The translations under genes and the position numbers were made by a program. The notes under the pieces were generated by a model that had not been told where the DNA came from, did not search any database, and saw only the letters and a list, made by a program, of their open reading frames with translations. DNA of 17,704 bases, from positions 1-17,704 of the forward strand of contig JANRLS010000230.1 of assembly GCA_033762315.1 (NCBI GenBank). Direction: 5' to 3'. Every line of letters starts with the position of its first letter. Within the stretch, counting starts at the first letter, position 1. The DNA is from CAYLLN01 sp033762315 (lineage in GTDB: Bacteria; Planctomycetota; Planctomycetia; Pirellulales; Pirellulaceae). Positions 6,761 through 12,982 of this stretch are shown piece by piece.

Positions 6761-7354
6761 ATGAGCCGGGCGGCGAATTGGCCAGCGGGCGATTGGTCCG
6801 CAGACAAGCGGCGGGCATGGGTCCTGGCGGCACTAGACCGCTATGAACTCCCGCTTGTGCGGTATGCGCGGTCGCTCGTTGGCGATCTCGACCTGGCCCG
6901 CGATGTCGTGCAGCACGCGTTTGTGAAGCTGTGCAACGAGATTCCTCACGAAAGCGACGACCGTCTCGCCGCGTGGCTGTTCCGCGTCTGCCGCAATCGG
7001 GCGCTCGACCACCTGCGGCAGGCGGGGCGCGAGCAATCGGCCGAGGGGTTGACAGACGACCGGGAAGGGCGCGAGCTCGATCCGGCTGTCGCGAGCGAAA
7101 CCCACGAACTGGCCGAGTGCCTGCGGGAGCTGATCGAACTGTTGCCGGCGGCGCAGCGCGAGGCGCTGAGCCTCTGGTGCGAGGGTTTCGCCTATCGCGA
7201 GATCGGCGAGATCATCGGCCGGCAGGAAGGGCACGTCCGCGTGCTCGTCCATCGCGGCCTGACGCGGCTGCGCGAGCATCCGCAGGTGCAGGGGTGGTTG
7301 GAGGAAAGTAGGCCTCCGCCCCTGCCGGCTTGTCCGGCAGGAACGGGAGGTTGA
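6761..7354 (+). CDS. ECF RNA polymerase sigma factor (partner of the vWA protein)
   Basis: The product has 197 residues from ATG 6761. Region 2 spans about residues 20-85 (LDRYELPLVRYARSLVGDLD, ARDVVQHAFVKLCNE, LAAWLFRVCRNRALDHLRQA). Region 4 spans about 120-178 (LRELIELLPAAQREALSLWC, then a helix-turn-helix around YREIGEIIGRQEGHVRVLVH). The vWA protein starts 166 nt downstream on the same strand, and sigma-vWA pairs of this kind are common in planctomycetes. The final residues PLPACPAGTGG are encoded by a palindromic repeat (7319-7341) and its flank, so the native C-terminus has probably been altered by that element. This is outside the conserved domain, so function is likely intact. Confidence 0.93.
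   Translation: MSRAANWPAGDWSADKRRAWVLAALDRYELPLVRYARSLVGDLDLARDVVQHAFVKLCNEIPHESDDRLAAWLFRVCRNRALDHLRQAGREQSAEGLTDDREGRELDPAVASETHELAECLRELIELLPAAQREALSLWCEGFAYREIGEIIGRQEGHVRVLVHRGLTRLREHPQVQGWLEESRPPPLPACPAGTGG
7319..7341. repeat. Palindromic repeat, copy 1 (encodes sigma C-terminus)
   Basis: The core CCTGCCGG-CTTGT-CCGGCAGG (7321-7341) is a perfect 8-bp stem with a 5-nt loop. Weaker flanking pairing of CCTCC near 7314 with GGAGG near 7346 extends it. A copy in opposite orientation lies at 7476-7498 with one difference over 23 nt. It lies inside the last codons of the sigma gene. No T-tract follows, so it is not an ordinary terminator. Confidence 0.8.
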
Positions 7355-7386
7355 TGGCTACACACGGTACACGGACCATCCCACTT

Positions 7387-7435
7387 CTGTTTTCCGCTGG
7401 GTTGCCGCCTGCGGCGGCAACCCAGCGGAAAACAG
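7387..7435. repeat. Perfect 23-bp inverted repeat forming a strong hairpin
   Basis: The left arm 7387-7409 (CTGTTTTCCGCTGGGTTGCC then GCC) is the exact reverse complement of 7413-7435, around a TGC loop. CCAC at 7381-7384 can add a few pairs after a small bulge. It sits between the sigma stop and the vWA start. No T-run follows, so it may attenuate or process the message, or be a mobile palindromic element, but it is not a standard terminator. Confidence 0.85.
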
Positions 7436-7475
7436 TGGCACAAATTGGATCGCTCTAGCTGGCCAACCTCATTCA

Positions 7476-7498
7476 CCTGCCGGGCAAGCCGGCAGGGG
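7476..7498. repeat. Palindromic repeat, copy 2 (inverted relative to copy 1)
   Basis: CCTGCCGGGCAAGCCGGCAG followed by GGG is the reverse complement of copy 1 (7319-7341) except at one loop base. It is itself a CTGCCGG/CCGGCAG hairpin. The two copies bracket the 23-bp hairpin at 7387-7435. Copy 2 ends 22 nt before the vWA ATG, just before its AAGGAA ribosome site (7504-7509). Confidence 0.8.
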
Positions 7499-7520
7499 TT
7501 TCCAAGGAATACCCTAACCC

Positions 7521-9818
7521 ATGAACAACAACCAAACCCATAGTGGCAGCGACCAATCCGACGATCTGACCGCGCAAGAGCTCACCGCCTACGCTCTTGG
7601 CCAGTTGGAAGTGGGCGAAGCGGCCGATATCGAGCGCCTGCTGGCCGATCCGACCCAGGCCGAGGCCCGACGAATTGTGGCCGAAACCCGGCGACTGGCC
7701 GCCGCGCTGCCGGAAGGGGCGTCCGCCAAGGAAGGCCTCGCCCGCTCGCCAGAGCTGCGCGAGGCGGTGCTGAAACAATTGGCCGCCGAGCCAGCGATTG
7801 TCACCGTAATCAAGCGACCGACTTCACGGCAGTGGTTGTGGCTGGAAATTGCAGCGGGTTTGTGCGCGGCGATCTTAATAATGGCTCTGCTCATGCAGAC
7901 ATTGCCGCATTCAAGAGAGGCAGCGCGGGTCGTGAAGCGGCTCGATGGGTTGACTTCGCGAGACGAGAACTCAATCACCTTAGAGATTGCCAAGGAGGAT
8001 CATCTGGAAGAGATCCAGGTGGAACTTGAAAATCAATTGACTGAAAACCTAACGATGGATGCTGATCCGCCGACCGGTGTTAGTGAGCTCCGAACGGATT
8101 TGTCCTCGTCAAAGAACACTGCCGCCCAGCTTGGACCGTATTCGGGCACCGGTGTTGCGGCCAGCGGAGGCCACGCGCTCCGAGGAAAGATGGTCGCGGC
8201 CACGGGTGGTAACTCGCGAGCTGAGGCGGAAGCCGTGCAGTACGCCGAGCGCGTTAGCCAGACCGAGTTTGATGCTCGTCAGAGCAGGTTACTCGCAAGC
8301 CGCAATGGCGAGCAATACGCCAAGATCGTCGAAAACCGCTTCCTCGCGCCGGCCGACCACCCGCTTTCGACGTTCTCGATCGACGTGGATACCGCTTCGT
8401 ATGCGAATGTGCGGCGGTTTTTGACGAGTGGCCGCCTGCCGCCGCCAGCCGCGGTGCGGATCGAGGAGCTCGTGAATTATTTCACGTACAGCTATCCGCA
8501 GCCCAAGGGGGCTGAGCCGTTCTCCGTGAATATGGAAGTGGCCGAGTCGCCGTGGCGCGAAGGGGCGCTTTTGGTGCGAGTGGGGCTCAAGGGGAAGGAA
8601 ATTCAGCGGACCGAGCGGCCGGCGAGCAACCTGACGTTCCTGCTCGACGTGTCGGGCTCGATGGCCGACCAGAACAAGCTGCCGCTGGTGAAAACAGCCC
8701 TGGCGATGTTCGTGGGCGAGTTGACCGAGAACGACCGGGTTTCCATCGTCACCTATGCCGGCGACGCTGGCCTGCGCCTGGCTCCGACCAGCGGCGACCA
8801 AAAGCAAAAGATCATGGCCGCCATCGATTCGCTTTCGGCTGGCGGCTCGACCCACGGCAGCGCGGGGATTCAGCTTGCCTATGAGCAGGCGGCCCAGTAT
8901 TTCATCCAGGGTGGCACCAACCGCGTGATCCTGGCGACCGACGGCGATCTGAACGTCGGAGTCACCAGCGACGCCGCCCTGGTCGAGCTGATCAAGGCCA
9001 AGGCGGTGGGCGGCACGTTCCTGACGGTCCTCGGCTTTGGCGAGGGGAACCTGAAAGACGCCAAAATGGAAGGGCTGGCTGACAATGGCAACGGGATGTA
9101 TGCCTATATCGATAGCGTCCGCGAGGCCCGCAAGGTGCTCGTCGAGCAGATGACCGGCAGCACGATCGCCATCGCCAAGGACGTGAAAATCCAGATCGAG
9201 TTCAACCCGGCCCAGGTCGCCCAGTATCGCCTGCTCGGCTACGAGAACCGCGTGCTGGCCGCCAAGGATTTCAACGACGACCGCAAAGATGCCGGCGAGA
9301 TTGGGGCCGGGCACACCGTGACCGCGCTGTATGAGATCATCCCCGTCGGCGCGGCGGCCAAGCCGTCCGCGGAAGACAAGCCTGCGGTGGAGCCGCTGAA
9401 GTATCAGGAGAACGGAGTTCAAGGTTCCAAGTTGAAAGTTCAAGGTTCGCAAGGCGATCCAACTTTGAACCTTGAACCTGGAACTTTGAACCCTGCCCGC
9501 CTGACCGACGCCGCCGCCAGCGGCGAGCTGCTCACGCTCAAGCTCCGCTACAAGCAGCCGGAGGGGGAGACGAGCAAGCTGCTGGAGATGCCGCTGAAGG
9601 TCGGCGCAAGCCGGTTTAATGCCGCCTCAAAAGACCTGCAGTTTGCCGCGGCGGTCGCCAGTTTTGGCATGATCCTGCGCGGCAGCGAACACCGCGGCAC
9701 CGGCAACCTGGCGGCCGTGGCCGAAATCGCCAGCGGCTCGCTCGGTGAAGATGCCGGTGGCTACCGGGCCGAGTTTGTCGATCTCGTCCGGAAGGCGCAG
9801 GTGCTGGGAGTGAAGTAG
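7521..9818 (+). CDS. Membrane vWA/DUF3520 (YfbK-like) protein with anti-sigma-like N-terminus
   Basis: The product has 765 residues. Residues 1-70 (LTAQELTAYALGQLEVGEAA) resemble the cytoplasmic anti-sigma region of planctomycete proteins but have no zinc-ligand motif. One membrane helix lies at about 105-127. A low-complexity linker leads to a YfbK-type N-terminal domain from N262 (NGEQYAKIVENRFLAPADHP). The von Willebrand A domain has a complete metal site: D376-x-S378-x-S380 (LLDVSGSMAD), T444 and D474 (LATDGDLNVG). A DUF3520-like domain follows to the end, about 530-765. Residues about 632-658 (GVQGSKLKVQGSQGD...) come from an in-frame 75-bp palindrome. AAGGAA at 7504-7509 precedes the ATG. 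The sigma gene upstream is the likely partner; the vWA domain would bind an extracellular ligand and relay it. The ligand is unknown. Confidence 0.9.
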   Translation: MNNNQTHSGSDQSDDLTAQELTAYALGQLEVGEAADIERLLADPTQAEARRIVAETRRLAAALPEGASAKEGLARSPELREAVLKQLAAEPAIVTVIKRPTSRQWLWLEIAAGLCAAILIMALLMQTLPHSREAARVVKRLDGLTSRDENSITLEIAKEDHLEEIQVELENQLTENLTMDADPPTGVSELRTDLSSSKNTAAQLGPYSGTGVAASGGHALRGKMVAATGGNSRAEAEAVQYAERVSQTEFDARQSRLLASRNGEQYAKIVENRFLAPADHPLSTFSIDVDTASYANVRRFLTSGRLPPPAAVRIEELVNYFTYSYPQPKGAEPFSVNMEVAESPWREGALLVRVGLKGKEIQRTERPASNLTFLLDVSGSMADQNKLPLVKTALAMFVGELTENDRVSIVTYAGDAGLRLAPTSGDQKQKIMAAIDSLSAGGSTHGSAGIQLAYEQAAQYFIQGGTNRVILATDGDLNVGVTSDAALVELIKAKAVGGTFLTVLGFGEGNLKDAKMEGLADNGNGMYAYIDSVREARKVLVEQMTGSTIAIAKDVKIQIEFNPAQVAQYRLLGYENRVLAAKDFNDDRKDAGEIGAGHTVTALYEIIPVGAAAKPSAEDKPAVEPLKYQENGVQGSKLKVQGSQGDPTLNLEPGTLNPARLTDAAASGELLTLKLRYKQPEGETSKLLEMPLKVGASRFNAASKDLQFAAAVASFGMILRGSEHRGTGNLAAVAEIASGSLGEDAGGYRAEFVDLVRKAQVLGVK
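9417..9491. repeat. Palindromic element inserted in frame in the vWA coding sequence
   Basis: The left arm 9417-9449 (GTTCAAGGTTCCAAGTTGAA...) and the reverse complement of the right arm 9459-9491 (GTTCAAAGTTCCAGGTTCAA...) agree over 33 nt with about six differences, most of them A/G. Many would still pair as G-U in RNA. The loop is 9450-9458. GTTCAAGGTTC is repeated directly, 21 nt apart. The element adds about 25 codons without stop or frameshift. It falls in a linker between the strands GHTVTALYEIIPVG and ELLTLKLRYKQPEG, where an insertion is likely tolerated. Confidence 0.85.
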
Positions 9819-9865
9819 CGCAGCGATCGCTAATGCTCCGTCAAACCAGATTTTTCGAGTTGGGT

Positions 9866-9904
9866 GCCACGTCCCACGCCCCGCGTGGGCGTGCCGTCTT
9901 TTTG
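9866..9904. terminator. Terminator-like hairpin in the convergent gap
   Basis: CCCACGC (9873-9879) pairs with GCGTGGG (9883-9889) around a CCC loop. GCCACG and CGTGCC on the outside extend the stem with a bulge and one mismatch. Plus-strand reading then meets TCTTTTTG (9897-9904). This fits an end for the vWA transcript, although the T-run is about 8 nt from the core stem. The rest of the gap, 9905-10103, shows no gene; the only other feature seen in it is AGCGATCGCT at 9822-9831. Confidence 0.45.
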
Positions 9905-10103
9905 CCAATTCACGCCCACATTCCGTAGGACGCGCACGCGAGAGGGGGGGCGGGAGCAACCCTGTTCGGCACGCCATTTGCGCATCACGATCGACGCTGA
10001 TTTTGTCTGTTGTATTGGCAGATCACGGGATGGCAGGCGACAAGCCGGTAATACGAGATCCTGAGGTGCGCGGGGGTCAAGAAGCTCGATCGGCGAACTC
10101 CAC

Positions 10104-11537
10104 TCACTTCGCTGCGGGCAGCGGAAATAACGGAGTGGGGGCGGAATGGGGGTCGAGACCGACTCGCCGTTGACGCTCGTGCAGCAGCGCCTCGGCCGCC
10201 TTCTCACGCGAGAGGACGCCGGGCTTGGAGTAGATGCCACCGCCGAGGATGAGCGCGGCGAGCGTCAGCACCGCGAAACGTTCGCGGCGGCGAATGCCGA
10301 GCTGCACCATGGAAGCGTGCCTGGCACCGGTGAAGAGCAGAAAATAGGCCCGCACCACCGCGATACCGTTGAGCATGGTGGCGGCGACCACGCCGACGCC
10401 GACGAGCGGATTGGCGACGATCGCTCCGTCCACGAGCAGCTCGGTCGAAATGAAGCCGAGCGTTCCCGGAAAACCGACGCTGGCGAGTCCCGTCAGCAAG
10501 AAGCAGATCGCCAGGGCAGGCGAGTGCTCGTACAACCCGTGATGATCGACGAGCGCGAGCCGGCCGAAGCGGGCCTCGACGGCGCGGAGCGTCAGGCCGA
10601 AACCGCCCAGCGAGATGATGACCGAAAACCAAAGGCAAAAGGCGCCGGTCAGGGTCAGCTCGGTGAGCAGTTGCAGGCCGACGAGCACCAGCGAGGCATG
10701 GCTGAGAAATAGATACGCGAAGAACCGCCGCGCCTCGCGCTGAACGACCGCCATGCCCGCCGCATAAACCGCCGTGACGAGCGACACCACGCCGATCGCG
10801 TGCAGCACCCAATCGGGCGCTTCGGGCAGCACCAGGCGAATCGCCGCATACACTCCGGGAAGCGGAATGACATACAGCAGGCCGTTGCCGAACGAGGCGT
10901 GCTCGAACCAGTCGGTGATCCAGCAATGGGCCGGCATTGCGCCGCAGCGCATCAGAATCGCCGCCATGAGAGCGACCGTGGCCCAAACGGCCGGCGGGCC
11001 AAGGCGGCTGGTGGCGTCGAACGCGGCCCAACCGACGATCAGCAAGACGACGAAGAGAGCCATGTGCCCCACATACACTCGCGTCGGTCGTCCGCGATTC
11101 ATGAGTTCCAGGTACGGCGGGATGGTCCCCATCGTCAGCAGCGTCACCAGCATCCAGGGATCGACGGCACTGAGCGTGGCGAGGTGAATCGTTTCGGCGG
11201 CCAGCGACCACGAGAAAGAAAACCGCCGCATCTTGGTTTGGGCGGTGGCGACCGCGGTCAACAGGTGCAGCAAGGCCACCGCCGGCACGAGCGGGGCATT
11301 CAGTTCGTCGAGCGCCAGCACTTGGCTGCCGAACAGGCGCGTCTGCAGGCTGAAGCCCGGCGCTTGGCGCTCGAAGAACGCGAGCCACGCCAGGAACGTG
11401 CAAGCAAACACCGCGCCGCAAAAGCCCACTCCCCAGCGATATGCGCGTGCTGGGTCGGTGATGCGGCTCACGGCGCAAGCACCGACCAGGCCGAGAACGA
11501 GCGCGATTTCGAGCCAGGGAACATCGAGGGGGGTCAT
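10104..11537 (-). CDS. Second, diverged NuoM/NuoL-like membrane subunit of the DAB operon
   Basis: The 477-residue protein is almost entirely hydrophobic helices and resembles the proton-conducting antiporter-like subunits of complex I (PF00361 type). It is best aligned to NuoM over about 110-430, for example LTGLASVGFPGTLGFISTEL. Residues usually essential for ion transfer look altered. The helix-5 glutamate position reads TLLTMGTIPP. The helix-7 lysine position reads LMRCGAMPAHCW (R197). The lysine after the helix-8 loop reads QREARRFFAYLFLSH (R270/R271). These alignments were made by eye. Its ATG overlaps the stop of dabB (11534-11537, ATGA), so the two are translationally coupled. It is the last gene of the operon. 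A structural rather than pumping role in a three-part complex is inferred. Confidence 0.85.
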   Translation of the reverse strand: MTPLDVPWLEIALVLGLVGACAVSRITDPARAYRWGVGFCGAVFACTFLAWLAFFERQAPGFSLQTRLFGSQVLALDELNAPLVPAVALLHLLTAVATAQTKMRRFSFSWSLAAETIHLATLSAVDPWMLVTLLTMGTIPPYLELMNRGRPTRVYVGHMALFVVLLIVGWAAFDATSRLGPPAVWATVALMAAILMRCGAMPAHCWITDWFEHASFGNGLLYVIPLPGVYAAIRLVLPEAPDWVLHAIGVVSLVTAVYAAGMAVVQREARRFFAYLFLSHASLVLVGLQLLTELTLTGAFCLWFSVIISLGGFGLTLRAVEARFGRLALVDHHGLYEHSPALAICFLLTGLASVGFPGTLGFISTELLVDGAIVANPLVGVGVVAATMLNGIAVVRAYFLLFTGARHASMVQLGIRRRERFAVLTLAALILGGGIYSKPGVLSREKAAEALLHERQRRVGLDPHSAPTPLFPLPAAK

Positions 11538-12949
11538 GTCAGGTCTTCCAGCGAACCGGAAAAGGGCTGGACTTTGTCGGATTCGCGCGAGGCTTCGCCG
11601 GTCAACAGGTCAGTCCAGCGCCGTTCGAGCGCGTCACACCAGCGAAAGGCGCGGGTGAAGGGATGAACAAAGCAGCTGAGCAACAGCGAATCGAGATAGC
11701 CCCGCTCCAGGCCGAAGCGATAGAGCCAGAGGCGAATCGGCTCGGCGAAGCGATCAAACGGGCCGGCCGCCTGCGGCAAGCGGTCGCCGATGGCGTCCTC
11801 CAGTTGGCGATAGACGCGCAGCAAGCTGGGGGCCCGGACAAACTGCAAGGTTCGCAAGCAACCGTGGCCCAGGATGTGAACGAGGGCCACATACCGCAGC
11901 CAGGGCCATTGCAGCAGGCAACTCAGACCGATCTCGACCACGATGATGCCGACTTGCGCGAGGCAAGCGAACGAGAGGGCCGATTTAACGTCGGTCTGCA
12001 CGCTGCCGGTCAGCGACGCGATGACCGCCGTGCTGAATCCGATGGCGACGACCGTCAGGCCCAGCCAGTGCGACGATTCGAGGATCGGGCTCGCCCGCAA
12101 CAGCAGAAAGGCGCCCAAATGAATCGACAGCGCGCCATAAAAGACCGCGCTCGAGGGGGTCGGCCCTTCCATCGCGCGAGGGAGCCAGCCCGAGAATGGC
12201 ACCAGGCCCGATTTGCCGGCGGCGGCCACGATCAAGAGCAACCCGACGGGGAGCACATAGCCGGGCGCGAGCGTGGTATGCCCTTCGGGCCAAAAGCCGC
12301 CGATGCTGAGCAGTTCGTCGAAATCCCCCTCGCCGCTGGCGTGATGGTGGTGCAGCACGACCGCCGCCAGCAGCAAGGCGGCATCGGAGAGTCGGTAGAT
12401 CGTCCAGACCCAGAGGCCGTTTTTGGGGGGAGCGGGGCGTTCCTGAAAGAAGGCCACCAACAGCGCCGACGACAGGCCGACGAACTCCCAGCCGGCGAAC
12501 AGCGTTTCGATCGTGTCGGCCAGCGAGGTGACGACCAGGCCCAGCAAAAACAGGGCATAGAGCACGAAGAAGCGGTTGTAGCCCCGCTCGCGGTGCATGT
12601 ATTTGCTGGCGAACGCGCCGATGGTGCCCGTCAGCAAAAACGACAAGATCGCCAGCGGCACCGACAGACGATCGAAGACGAACTTGATCGAAAAGTGAAA
12701 GTGCGGAATCTCGATCCAGGTGCCAAAGTCGATGGCGACGTGCCGCGAACCGGTGAGCAGCATGAGCGCGAGAATCGCGGCGGCCGCGCAGAGCCCGGTC
12801 ACGACCGCCGTCTGATTGGAGCGATTGATCGTCCGCTCCGAGAGTTTGGCGTCGAGCAGCGAAGCCAGCCCCAATTGCGCCACCAGCAGCGTGGGAGCGG
12901 CGATCACCAGCGCGCCGAGCCAGAAAATCACTTGATCGACGCTGGGCAT
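11534..12949 (-). CDS. dabB: DabB, NuoL-like cation-translocating subunit of the inorganic-carbon uptake system
   Basis: The 471-residue membrane protein belongs to the proton-conducting antiporter-like family and is shorter than complex I NuoL (about 610), lacking its long lateral helix. Key residues are present: E155 in FAGWEFVGLSSALLVAFFQE, K246 in AAGKSGLVPFSGWLPRAMEG, and K322 in TDVKSALSFACLAQVGII. Where NuoL has HxA after GPTPVSA, this protein has SSAVFYGAL (Y271), with H277 a turn later. It starts 33 nt after dabA. In known DAB/MpsAB systems this subunit passes H+ or Na+ and energises DabA to take up CO2/bicarbonate. A second antiporter-like gene follows, which is unusual. No strong ribosome site precedes the ATG. 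Confidence 0.9.
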   Translation of the reverse strand: MPSVDQVIFWLGALVIAAPTLLVAQLGLASLLDAKLSERTINRSNQTAVVTGLCAAAAILALMLLTGSRHVAIDFGTWIEIPHFHFSIKFVFDRLSVPLAILSFLLTGTIGAFASKYMHRERGYNRFFVLYALFLLGLVVTSLADTIETLFAGWEFVGLSSALLVAFFQERPAPPKNGLWVWTIYRLSDAALLLAAVVLHHHHASGEGDFDELLSIGGFWPEGHTTLAPGYVLPVGLLLIVAAAGKSGLVPFSGWLPRAMEGPTPSSAVFYGALSIHLGAFLLLRASPILESSHWLGLTVVAIGFSTAVIASLTGSVQTDVKSALSFACLAQVGIIVVEIGLSCLLQWPWLRYVALVHILGHGCLRTLQFVRAPSLLRVYRQLEDAIGDRLPQAAGPFDRFAEPIRLWLYRFGLERGYLDSLLLSCFVHPFTRAFRWCDALERRWTDLLTGEASRESDKVQPFSGSLEDLT

Positions 12950-12982
12950 GGAGCTGACTCGCTGCTGGAAGACTTCGCGGCG

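Noticed and set aside
7319..7498. Hairpins read as rho-independent terminators
   Set aside because: None is followed by a T-run, and they lie within a probable sigma-vWA operon.
8289..9452. 387-codon open frame on the minus strand inside the vWA gene
   Set aside because: Antisense to a gene with a complete vWA metal site; Gly/His/Arg-rich composition and no domain.
9822..9831. Palindrome AGCGATCGCT just after the vWA stop
   Set aside because: A single 10-bp palindrome with no loop or repeats nearby; expected by chance in GC-rich DNA.
9830..10240. Small open frames in the convergent gap (minus 9830-10240 and plus 9864-10064)
   Set aside because: No ribosome site, no recognisable domain, and they cross the terminator-like hairpin or the end of the NuoM-like gene.
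10204..11478. 424-codon minus-strand frame overlapping the NuoM-like gene
   Set aside because: Arg-rich out-of-phase frame of a gene whose own frame encodes a coherent multi-helix membrane protein coupled to dabB.
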